From Cryptomeria japonica (lineage: Eukaryota; Streptophyta; Pinopsida; Cupressales; Cupressaceae), in assembly GCF_030272615.1 (NCBI RefSeq), contig NC_081413.1, forward strand, positions 99,790,239-99,854,238: a stretch of DNA of 64,000 nt. Direction: 5' to 3'. The notes under the pieces were generated by a model that had not been told where the DNA came from, made no database searches, and was given only the letters and a program-made list of their open reading frames with translations. This document shows positions 25,341-35,143 of this stretch, one piece after another. Both the position numbers and the translations under genes were made by a program. How positions within the stretch are numbered: the first letter of the stretch is position 1; every line of letters starts with the position of its first letter.

Positions 25341-27218
25341 ATCTTCCCTTCCCAAAGATTGCTTGCCCTCAAGCAATTTGCACCTGCATGCTGAGAACCA
25401 ATTCACTGGATCCCATATCAATCTAATAAACGTTACTTCACCCAACTGGTGCGCTACTCTGATATAAACATTTGTATACCCAAAGTGAAACAACTCATCA
25501 TGGATCCACTGAAGAAATACACCACACATGTCAATACCAGGATCCCAAATCTTTGCACTGTCATATCCGTCCATCATGTCAATACTCATTATACTGCTGC
25601 TGCAAATCTGGACATCACCTAACCAGCTGAGAGTTTCACTCCAATTGAAACCATAAATACCACCAATCTTCAATGTTGAAATGGACCCATCAATAAGACA
25701 ATTTCCAACAAGCAAAGTGTGATGAAAACCTCTCCAAAACCCTTGATCAGCGGCTGCAACTTGCCCAATTTCTCCACAAGTTAGTATGTCTTCATTGGAA
25801 GATGCCAAATAAATATATTGTTTAGCCATGCACCAAATATAGTCTCTTACACGCTGATCTTCATAGCCCACTGTCACCTCTAAGAAAACTGAGTCACCAA
25901 TTAGAAAGTACATCGCTGGCCTACCATATGAAAGAGGTGACAAGTCCACAAATGAATAGTAGATGTTTTGGTTCTGCAACATGGATAAACCTTCAGTGGC
26001 TGGTCCACTATGAATGCCACCTAACAACTCATCAACTTCACACCTAGTCTTCCCAACTTGAATGTTCTCAATGCAAGGTTTCAAATTTGACTCATTAGAT
26101 AAAGGAGAATTGCTGATCAAACTCAGAAAATCAAACTGATTTTTATTTCCATTCAATATATCTTCGCTGTCCTTTTCTTCCCTTGGAAGAAATAAAGATC
26201 TAATGGATGATTCACTTTGTATCCTTGCGTCATCTAACCGATTGTGACACTCTTTGACTCTTTGGAGGTGGTGTCTTGCTTGGGTAGCAAGCGTTTTTGC
26301 TTGGGCAGCTCTATGTAACCAATCTTCGTTCAACTTTTGGCAATGTTTTATACCAGCTGCCCCAAAGTACACAAAATCAGACTTATGGTGAGTTGTATTA
26401 TTTGCATTAGCATAACCCATGCTTGTACCATAAGCACCCGCAAATGTAGAATGCAAATCTTTATTCTCTTCATGACCAAAGGCTGTCATATCTTGAGGAA
26501 GAGAAGTTACATCACTGCTGTTATGGACTTCAAAATTATGATCATACCGTGGTGACAAATCTTTGGATTCACTACACACCATTAAATTTCGACTTTCCTC
26601 ATGGTCTTCCCAATTGAGAACAGGAAGTAGTGTGACAAATGAATCCAAACTTACGCTGTCCATTTCAACCTCATGTTCTTCATCAATTGCTAATTCAAAA
26701 TCAGTCTTTGGGCAATCTGAAAACTCATCAAACCTCTCATGAATGTCTTGTGTATTGCTTGAAGTTACAAACTCTTCCTTCACATCTTCCACCAAAAATG
26801 ATGGGACAACGTTGTAACCAACCAAAGAGGCACCAATTGGATCTACATGTCTCTCAAAATCTTCAAATAGTTTCCTACCAATCTCACTGGTAAACATCAT
26901 ATCTGCTCCTCTTGCTTTGTTTCCCTTGCTCTCAATTGACTCTTGTTTTGTTCTTGGTTGATGACGTGGACTTGAAAACATCAAGTCATCTTCAACTGGT
27001 ACACCCATGAATTGTGTGAAGGAAAGGTGGTTACACATCTTTTTAGGAAGAGAGAAATATTTATCATAGTTGTTCATAACTGTATCATTGAATGTCCTGG
27101 CAGGAGACCTTCTCCTTGTACTTGTTGAAGGAGTTGTACCTTTAGACTGTCTGGGACTCCTTGAAGGTGTTTGTTCAAATTCTTTCCCTACTTGTTTATT
27201 TCTAAACAACCTTGTCAT
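25320..27218 (-). CDS. Single protein of the LTR element, 632 aa, function unknown
   Basis: ATG at 27218 (MTRLFRNK); the frame is also open upstream to the PBS, but that part has no ATG. It runs without damage to a stop at 25320, just inside the 3' LTR. The N-terminus is basic and Ser/Pro-rich (TPSRSPRQS, RRRSPARTF). A large acidic middle follows (DEEHEVEMD), then a segment that can form a coiled coil (WLHRAAQAKTLATQARHHLQ). The C-terminal 200 residues are richer in aromatic residues, with GFWRGFHHTLLVGN and IRLIWDPVNWF. I see no CCHC knuckle, aspartic protease DTG, reverse transcriptase YxDD, or integrase DDE. It may be a structural protein, a captured gene, or the decayed 3' part of a polyprotein that happens to stay open. 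The last residues are encoded across the PPT. Confidence 0.75.
   Translation of the reverse strand: MTRLFRNKQVGKEFEQTPSRSPRQSKGTTPSTSTRRRSPARTFNDTVMNNYDKYFSLPKKMCNHLSFTQFMGVPVEDDLMFSSPRHQPRTKQESIESKGNKARGADMMFTSEIGRKLFEDFERHVDPIGASLVGYNVVPSFLVEDVKEEFVTSSNTQDIHERFDEFSDCPKTDFELAIDEEHEVEMDSVSLDSFVTLLPVLNWEDHEESRNLMVCSESKDLSPRYDHNFEVHNSSDVTSLPQDMTAFGHEENKDLHSTFAGAYGTSMGYANANNTTHHKSDFVYFGAAGIKHCQKLNEDWLHRAAQAKTLATQARHHLQRVKECHNRLDDARIQSESSIRSLFLPREEKDSEDILNGNKNQFDFLSLISNSPLSNESNLKPCIENIQVGKTRCEVDELLGGIHSGPATEGLSMLQNQNIYYSFVDLSPLSYGRPAMYFLIGDSVFLEVTVGYEDQRVRDYIWCMAKQYIYLASSNEDILTCGEIGQVAAADQGFWRGFHHTLLVGNCLIDGSISTLKIGGIYGFNWSETLSWLGDVQICSSSIMSIDMMDGYDSAKIWDPGIDMCGVFLQWIHDELFHFGYTNVYIRVAHQLGEVTFIRLIWDPVNWFSACRCKLLEGKQSLGREDCNVPFF
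25341..25356 (-). promoter_or_regulatory. Polypurine tract
   Basis: Minus strand TTTGGGAAGGGAAGAT directly before the 3' LTR start TGTAATG. Its place and base composition fit the plus-strand primer for second-strand synthesis. Confidence 0.85.
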
Positions 27219-27304
27219 GATGTCCAATTTGATTTTCAACCAAACTAAACTCAAATCTAAATTAGAACTCTTGATCTTCACCCAACAGGCTGGTAAGATC
27301 AAAC

Positions 27305-27315
27305 CTCTGATACCA
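27305..27315 (-). promoter_or_regulatory. Primer binding site, initiator tRNA-Met type
   Basis: Minus strand TGGTATCAGAG, one base after the 5' LTR. It is complementary to the 3' end of plant initiator tRNA-Met, the usual primer of plant Ty1/copia and many Ty3/gypsy elements. Confidence 0.9.
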
Positions 27316-27316
27316 C

Positions 27317-29423
27317 TGAAAGATCCCTAAACGGGTTCTTTGCTGCCCTGGATAAGTTTTAATTAATAAACTATCTTTCAGAGCCTTTTGGTGTTCTTAG
27401 AGACTAGACAGAAGATGCAAAAAGTGTTGTTTATTTTTTGGTGATGGGGATTGCAACCATTAACCAATAATAACATAGAATTCAACTCAAAATAAGATAT
27501 CAGCTTCTGATTTTATTTATGACAGCAGATTACATTCAACTAGGAGTGAAGATACATTCACCAAAACAATTAGAAACATACCACGGATCCAGCGCTGGGG
27601 TTTGTTGCTGATTTGCTATCCAGAAATGGATAGAGGCATGAGTTGATGGTACAAGGGCAGTCCAGATGTACCAATACACTTATACTACCTCCAAATGAAT
27701 TACCAATAACAAATTGGGCCAAAAACCCAATTACCAGCTGGAAATCCAAATTCTGCCAGGCAAAATTATACAATTTTAGCCTTAAATCCTCACTATTTTG
27801 CTCACCCTGATCTCAATTCAAGCCTGATGACTATGATTTCTTCTACACAGTCCTTGCTGATCCTAACAATGAAGTTAAGAACAAGAAATGGAGTTAAAAC
27901 CCTCCATTTTATTTATTATCACTCCACAGCCATCTGTAATGGTATGACCCCCTTGGGAAACAGTACAATTGCCAAAAGAAATAAGTAATGCACTGAAATT
28001 GAATGTATTCTTGCTCAGATCTGATGTAATAACCTTGCTGCTAATGATTACTGAGTTTGCTTGTTGAAATGACCCTCAATATGCCTGAAACAAGCTTCTG
28101 ATGTGTTCCATGTGCCTCCTGTAGAAGGGATTCCGTCCTCCTGAAGACCAAATTTGAGGTTTCCGTCTCAAACGTGCTTGCTGTTGTAAATTGTAGACCT
28201 GCAACTTCCAAGTTCTTCACAGAATAATATATCATGAATCAAGAATACCTCTAAGGCTGAATACATGCATTCCTTACATTCCACGTGGGATGTATCTGCT
28301 GCAAATGGCGACCCTAAGGTTGCAAGGATCACGCCCAAGTTGAAGAAATAATCTGCCATGCTGAAATCCTTAGTCTGCAACCTGAATCCACAATGAAGAA
28401 TGGCGTACTCAATCTCTGTCAACTATGCACTCTGCCTGAAGAATCCAATGCCAATAACTGCTAAGGGCTACGTCCCAGCCAATCCAAATCTTGGGGTTTG
28501 CGTCCCAGATGAAGAATCACTCACTCAGTGAAAATTCACAAAATAAGTTTGATTGTGTAAAAAGATAATGAACAATTAGGTCTTCATCTCCTTATATCTC
28601 CTTTCCTTTCCAAGCCAAACCCTAAAAGGGAGTTAAGTTGGCGCATTATGAAAAGAGTGTTATTTTCTAATTATGGCGTCAACTCTAGGAAAATAACACT
28701 AAATTGCAAATAAATAGCGCCAGGCATCCAAAAAGACTCCGGAAGGTGAGAATCATGTAGCAAAGTTCAAGACCTTTCCAACGAGCTATAACACATAGGC
28801 ATATCAACCTAGATGAAGCCAAAAACCCCTTATAACTCCGAAATGACTAAATACATAGCCTTATTTTAATTTATTAAATCGCTAACTTAGGAAATATTTA
28901 AATATATTAAAATATCTCTAGATATCCAATAACAGCCCAAAATAACCAAACAATCATGAATATAACTTTGTCACCTATCTGTGACCGATGTCGGAAAAGC
29001 TGAGCTAACTGGTAGTCCCATCCCTAAAATCTAGGGATGCTCCTAGAAACTAGGAAACACACCTAATCTTCCTGAAACTGAAACCATAGTATGGTCTCGT
29101 GGAACCTCAAATATGGAAACTGCCACAACCTCCTAAAAGGTAGGGAATCTCCCTAAAAAGTAGGAACCTCTCTTCAAACACCTGTAACTGCTCAAAAGAA
29201 TCCTGCTCTGCTCCTTGGTCCCCCAGGTGGTCATTCAGTCAACTGCCAGTTCTCCCTCAAAAATAGGAGACCTCGTCCGAAGGTCCGAAGTGGCTCACAG
29301 AGCCCCTGCAAATCTCCATGACCCTCAGAATGAGTCCCCTAACCATGTTGTTGACCTACAGGAACTCGAATGGTAGGTCGATCCCTGCTCATCTCATGTC
29401 ACCTAAAAAAAGGGGACATTACA
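27317..29423 (-). repeat. 5' LTR
   Basis: 2107 bp, TGTAATGTCC at 29423 to ATCTTTCA at 27317. A TATA-like GATATAAGG lies at 28590-28598, giving U3 of about 830 nt and a long R-U5. It is a near copy of 23236-25340. Short open frames in it are not genes. Confidence 0.95.
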
Positions 29424-30659
29424 TGGGGAATGTGAATCCAGCCTGCTTACTTTCTTTGAGTAGGATGCCGGCCGGACGTGACTGTCTTGCGACCTCCATA
29501 AGAACTACTTTGTCGGTTGGGTACCGTGGAAGTTGGAGAGGGGCACCATCAAAGCCTGCTATTCAGATATAGGAGAACCTCGGGAATTGAATGAACCAGG
29601 CTCCATACCTCTGTACTAGAATAGTAGCTTGCTCTGAGAGCCTTATATGTAATCCTCCCTGCATTAGCCTGACCAGGCACATTGTGAAGGCGTCATTGAC
29701 GCACTCAAATTGGCCAATTGCGTAAGCTGGGCTGTTCTTTTCCCTCTGAGCTATATCTTGGTAGTGCAGTTGTGGGTAACAATCATAGACCTTTACCTAA
29801 CCAGGCCCATTCCCGATTTCACCTTTCATTATCAAACCTGGCAGCGGCTGGTTCTTGGTAAACATGTAGACCAAATAAGAGGTCATGGTGAAGTATTTTT
29901 TTGTTTCAAGCTCTATCAGCTGAGTGTGGATGTTGTCGCTTATAATCTGGGCCCAGTCAAACTTAGACTTCCCAGCGAAGACCTGCTTTGTGAAATAGAA
30001 CATCCACTCCTCAAAGTAGCTGGATTTAGAAAGTCCCATAACTCGACTGAGTAACGTGACCATATCCCCATGCTCATTATGAAAATCACATCTGGGGGTC
30101 TTTTTCACAAGTCTGGTGCTTTAAAGTCTTCTCTCCTTGTACCACTCTTCGTTGATCAGTGCTTTGCATCGGGCCGGATTCATATCATATGGCCCTTGTG
30201 CTTCGTCTATAGTTGTGGCCGTGGGATTGTTTGGAAAGGGAATGTCAAATGCATCACCAATGGCCTCAGGAGTGAAGTTGGCGATGGTCATGTTCTCAAG
30301 GAGCACCAGTCTGGAATTTGGCTGATAATGTCGGGCAGCCTCTACCACTAACTCATAATTTTGCACTACTGGAGGAAATCCCGCCGCTTGGGCAATGCCA
30401 CTTTCCACCATCTGTCTAGGCTTGCCATAGGCGTTAGGGGAGAAGACCCGATTCCTGAAGTCTTGGATGTCGATATGGCCTAGGTCGGTATCACCGATAT
30501 TGTCCCAGATGCTCTGCACTTTTGACTTCCTCAATCCTCCTCTTTGATACTGGTATTTCATCCTCTCAACTTTGCGTGGGATATCTGATTTGGGTGCTCA
30601 CGATGTCTCGGCTACAGCGGGCGTCTTTGATGATTCTACCACCGATTTAGGCATTTATC

Positions 30660-31082
30660 CTGCATAGCCGGATGCGGATTACGAGGCGATACAAAAGAAG
30701 TAAGGCAGGTTAGATAGAGAATATTCCAGCATTCACAGATTAATTCAAAATTTAGATTGGGCATGGAGCGACATTTCTAGCTAAAAGGGCTTGATCGATT
30801 TTAACCACAGTATTCTTGAAGATTTTGATCGCAAATTTATACTTAAGCATTTTGGATTTATTTTCAATAGGGACAAAGATCGAAAAGTTTTTCCTAAGTT
30901 TGAAAATGCAATTTCTTGTTAAAACTTAGGAGTGAATTCTAAATTTTGACTCCTTTGAACAACATTTTACAAGCGAAAGAGATGCATATTTCAAAAATTT
31001 AAGCATTTTAATCAGATTTCGCACATACGCCTGTTTGATTTATAAGCATTTCAAATGATCACAAGAGACAAAGCGTACTTAC
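30660..31082 (-). other. Leader intron of copy D (predicted)
   Basis: Donor CAA|GTAAGTA (GT at 31082) and acceptor CTATGCAG (ending 30660), 423 nt, with the start codon 5 nt downstream. Position matches the leader introns of copies a and b, although the intron is longer and the sequence differs. I see no clear TATA box upstream of it. Confidence 0.5.
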
Positions 31083-31259
31083 TTGATGAGAGTGGATGGC
31101 GAGAAATTGCTTGACTTTGCTGTGTGAAGACGAATGGACGATTCTGCAAATTTTTTGAATTCCAACGGTTACCTCCTTGATTCAAATTTTCGTGGCTACT
31201 GTTTGAAAGGAATTTATCATTTTTTAAATGGTTTTTTACCCTGGGTAATTGGCAACCTG

Positions 31260-32340
31260 AACTTGAATGATTAATGGTTTGCAGCGTTTTACCTTTCAAC
31301 TTCGGACCCTTTGGCGAATATGGAGGCCCCTCAAAAGTTTAAACTTTGTTTTATCTAACCCTAAGGGCGGACTTCGGACCATAAACTCCCCTCGGAATTC
31401 CGCGATTTTTAACGCTTCTTTGCGATTTTCAAATGACTTCAGACCATTTACGCCCCTTTGGGATTTCACGATTTTTTAACACTTCGAGTGCTTGGGGTTT
31501 TTGCGAACTGGAGATATTTCGGATCATTTAACACCTTTTGCAATTTTCAAAAACTTCGGACCCTAGGCCCATTTTCGCAAGTTTTCGCATCTTCAAACTT
31601 TGGAGCTTCAAGGCATTTTGCGATTTTGACGATTTCCAGAGCTTAACGCCTTGCCAAAAAACTTCAGACCTTTCATATGATTCTGCAAATTTCGGAGCAT
31701 TAAGCGTTTTTGCAAGTTAGAAAAGTTTTCGGACCTAAATGCCTTTCGTAAAAAACTTCGGACCTTTAAACGCGTTTTGCAAATTTCAGATGTTTGGTGT
31801 TTTCGCGAGCTGGAGATTTTCGGACCTAAACCTACCTTTTGCAAATTTCGGAGCGTTTGAACTTTTTGCAACTTTATCAAAATTTTGAATTTCGGCCCTA
31901 GGGTCTGAAATTGGGAGACTTAAGTGATTTTCGGACTGTTGGGGTCCTTTTGCAACATTTCACATTTTTTAGTTTTTGCCCCAGGGTCCGAAATTGGGCA
32001 TTTTAAGTGAAATTCGGACCTAAAGGGTCTTTTTGCAACATTTCACATTTTTCAGTTTTCGCCCAGGGTCCGAAATTGGGCATTTTAAGTGAAATTCGGA
32101 CGTAAAGGGTCTTTTTGTAACATTTCACATTTTTCAATTTTCGGACCATGTAGGAAACTTTGAATTTTGAAATTTTCGCCCCAGGGTCCGAAATTTGGCC
32201 CCCTGGGCGATTTTAGCAATTTTTCAACCTTGTGAAATTTTAACATTTTGGCCTCTGGGTCCGAAATTGGGCCCAGAAGGCAATTTTGGGAATTTAAGCA
32301 AAATTTCGGACTTTAGACCAGTTTTCGCCAAATTCTACAA
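31260..32340 (-). repeat. Array of TTCGGACC / GGTCCGAA words upstream of copy D
   Basis: The plus strand carries about a dozen TTCGGACC-like words (for example near 31301, 31374, 31557, 31728, 31757, 31825, 32014, 32095, 32140) and several of the complement GGTCCGAA (31985, 32069, 32179, 32259). Adjacent pairs can fold on each other. From about 31948 three units repeat with steps of 83 and 82 bp (TGCAACATTTCACATTTTT near 31951, 32034, 32116). The array takes the place that the hairpin arrays take in elements a and b, between head and start of the gene. Confidence 0.75.
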
Positions 32341-32779
32341 ATTTTGGATTCTAGAGGTCACGAAACTCTAAGGCATTTGCGCAAGTTTTGCAACTTTGGC
32401 ATTTTGGCTAGGAAATTCGCTCCTTCATCAGCAGGCGAAAATCATCCTTTACTCAAATGCCACAAACATCGCAGAGACAAACCTTATGCAATCTACTTCG
32501 TAGCTCTTGCACGAAAAATGATGACTTTGGGTCCTCGTGCGACCTTTAGACGCACTGCTCTCGCTTGGCGGGCTTCGCCAATTTCTATCACCTTACACCT
32601 ATCCAAGGCGATTTTCAAAATTTGAACAAACTCTTGGCATTCGTGCCCGAGGGCTAAAGTAGCCTGATGGATTTATCAGCTCATTTCTTTGACATCATCA
32701 CTTAACGGACCAGTCACGGACTCGCTCGAAAAGACGTGAGACACTCTGCGTGAAACTCAACAGGGCGAGGACGAAAGGC

Positions 32780-32838
32780 TTAACAAGAACAAGAAGGGGG
32801 ACCCTGCCGGCGATAGAGAGCATGTGCAACGCACAACA
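32780..32838 (-). repeat. Head (putative LTR 5' terminus) of element D
   Basis: Minus strand from 32838 reads TGTTGTGCGTTGCACATG, then ATCGCC and GGGTCCCCC. This is the same order as in heads a, b and c, but diverged. It sets the outer limit of element D at about 12 kb including the nested LTR element. The other end was not found. Confidence 0.5.
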
Positions 32839-34553
32839 CTGTGTTCTACCACAAATGCTACAATAGTATAATGCATCCTCCTTAATATACACCATATACA
32901 TTAAACTATGACTTCAATCTTGATATCGCAATGATTACCCTGTGCTCAATCCTTTATGTTGACTGTCAATCATCACTGTCATGAACTGTACCTTCTGCTT
33001 CTTAGAATTGTCTTTTTGGGGCTTTTTATGACTAAGGCTGCCTCTTTATGCCTTGAGAATGAACTACTCTTTATCTCTTTTGATGGTGAACTCTTGATAC
33101 TTGGGTTCTTAAGCATTAATATTTCTGAGAAAAAGTCACTCTTGTATTTACTTTTATTGCTTATTCACTTTCAAGTATGCTCTTTAATCATGAAGAAGAT
33201 CATTGTCACAACTTTAATATACTGCTCTATTTACTGTTAAGACCTTCCCCATTTTTCTCTCGAATCTATTATTTATTTCAAAGAGACTAAAAGGGACTGC
33301 AGCTTGATAGTTTTATTGTCTTTTTTTCTAAAAAATAAATGCATACATGTCATTTGACACCTATCTCTATTTTGTGAGTCATCTATGCTTTGTGTATGTT
33401 GATTAAGATTAGCATTGGCCTTGTGATTCTTGATGCTGCTGCAACCTTTATTCACTGTCACCTTTGGTATTTTAATCTCCAATCTACTCAAACAAAATAA
33501 ATGAATTCTGCTCATCATCTTTCATTATGATCTAGGGCTTCTCATTGTATACCATTATGATAAACTTCTTTATTGGGTTGTATCATAGGCACTCTATGTA
33601 GGCTGCTCACACAACCCTTGTCATTCACTTTTGACCTTATCATACTATCTCTATGACTTTATCACTGTATTTTCTCTTTAATAGTGTCTGTGCGAGATCT
33701 ACGACAAAACTCCCTATGTCATATAACCTTTGTGAATGAGTATTCATGCTCATTTAATATCCTTGGACTGACTTGATAGCCATATATGCCTTGAAGTTGA
33801 TCCTTTTATCCTTTGCTTGAGATTTTTCATACTTCGAGGGTTGCAACTTTCTCTTTATTTATTGACTTGATTCTTTTGGATGGTATGTTCTTTGTGCTGC
33901 TACTGCTTCGTGAAATCATGAGGAGACTGTTGCAACAACTCTGCTTCAACAACTACAATTCTCCATAGTACATGTAGCCTTCAAGTATATAACAAATCAC
34001 ATTACTGCTATGATTATCCTCCGTTATGTTTGGGACAAAATATTGCTCTGTATCCTTATCATTTCATTGTGAAGATGATCCATTCTTGATCACATCTCCT
34101 TTTGTCACAATATTTACTACATATTAATGCTTTGTTTAAAAATGGAACAACAATGAACATTGTTCAATTCTTCGATCTTTTCATATAGGTGCTGCTCTCT
34201 TTGTTTTGGGTAGGGTTATGTCATTGTGTGCTCAAAGGATGCTTTTTTAATAGTGATATATGTTCTTTGTGGACTAGAATGGGTTGTGCTATTGTTGTCC
34301 TTGAATAGGTTGACTCAGTGCTTGCCATGGGCTGTCCTTCCATCTTTAATGGTTGCCTTTGACTGTCATTTATCTGTGTATATCTCTGATTGGACTCTCT
34401 TTGTCTTGTAGAAGCTTCGTATGACTGTCTTCACCTTGATCTTGATGTGCTTGTATGTGGAGGCTTGGAAATAAAAAGATGGACTGTTATTTGCTCATGA
34501 CTTTAAAACATTATCAGCAAACCTGCCCTATTCCTATGGCAGTCTAATACATG
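32839..34553. other. Anonymous sequence
   Basis: AT-rich, with CTTTG and CTGT words as in 18160-19720, possibly an old diverged copy of the same repeat. Frames of 60-94 codons exist on both strands without recognisable motifs. Nothing further is supported. Confidence 0.35.
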
Positions 34554-35143
34554 TAGTTGCAAGAAGTAGAAACAGAAGCTTACGTATAGCTAGTCCTATT
34601 ACTAAGTGGGATTATGACTCAGGCAGTCATGATGTTGATTGGATGGCCTGCTTGATCAAGCTACTTATGCATCTAAGATTGATGCAAAATTTATGTAGGT
34701 AGAATTTCCCATAATCTTTGAAATGTTTGAGAATCGAGTGTGACATTCTAAGAAGCAGACCATTTGGAGGAAGACAAATTCCAGTAAAAGCCTCGATTGT
34801 CCTCTCTGTTTTAAATCTAAAGGTGATAAGAGGCAAATACTTATATATTTATATCTGTAATCAATTCTGATTCATAACTCTGTAATAGAAACCAATTCCA
34901 GAACATAATAGGGGAAATTGAGTGCATCTATTCAGAAAGGAGAATATACAAGCTGAATTTAACCAAACACAATGCCAAAAAAGAGGTTTGATATAATTTT
35001 TTGTCACGATTTTCTAAGACTATCAAACATTCATGCTTGTGGTCTAGGAAATTTTAAACATTCAATTGCAATGCTCTGCTTAAAATTTTACAGAATAAGC
35101 CAAACTAATGAAAAGCTTTAAAAAGATATTGGCTGGAATCATA
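34554..35143. repeat. Left arm of a large inverted repeat (PERK 3' region)
   Basis: This 590-bp stretch reappears in reverse complement at 59752-60343 with roughly 90 percent identity by eye and a few small gaps. It begins at the last codons of the PERK-like pseudogene and runs on through its 3' flank. The two arms enclose the whole Helentron block. Confidence 0.85.

Larger units (their letters stand above)
23236..29423 (-). mobile_element. Complete non-autonomous LTR retrotransposon (6188 bp)
   Basis: On the minus strand: 5' LTR 29423-27317, one-base spacer, PBS 27315-27305, one reading frame, PPT 25356-25341, 3' LTR 25340-23236. Both LTRs begin TGTAATGTCCCC and end in CA. The target duplication TGGGG is perfect (23231-23235 and 29424-29428). 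The flanks rejoin in the frame of pseudogene D and align there with copy a (1-1772), so the empty site can be inferred. The LTRs look about 96-97 percent identical on the stretches I compared, so insertion is fairly recent, though it followed integration of element D. The internal region is only 1976 bp and lacks gag-pol motifs, so enzymes must come from a partner element. Confidence 0.95.
20877..30654 (-). pseudogene. Gag-like protein copy D, full length, split by an LTR element and eight stops
   Basis: Start ATG at 30654, 5 nt after the leader-intron acceptor; final stop at 20877. With the LTR element (23236-29423) and one target duplication left out, the frame is continuous: 1195 codons with no frameshift. 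Eight in-frame stops interrupt it (about 30600, 30123, 29799, 29563, 22802, 22154, 22082, 21782). The N-terminal third matches copies a and b (WDNIGDTDLGH, AGFPPVVQNYEL, EAARHYQPNS, WMFYF, GNGPG, YGAWFIQF). Next is a block shared with copy a (22800-23165), a Ser/Glu/Lys-rich region with a basic run KRKKSKACRGTRTSKRTREK, then a C-terminal part with likely coiled coil (ILRQLEEITAEKD) and a W-rich region. Function unknown; no known enzyme motif. Two stops are clear CGA to TGA changes by comparison with Arg in the family. Confidence 0.7.

Noticed and set aside
25320-27302. Longer 660-residue version of the LTR-element protein
   Set aside because: The extra start is TTG within the region next to the primer binding site; the first ATG is at 27218.
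18160-34500. Possible homology between 18160-19720 and 32900-34500
   Set aside because: Similar word use only; I could not line up any long match, so I do not call a repeat.
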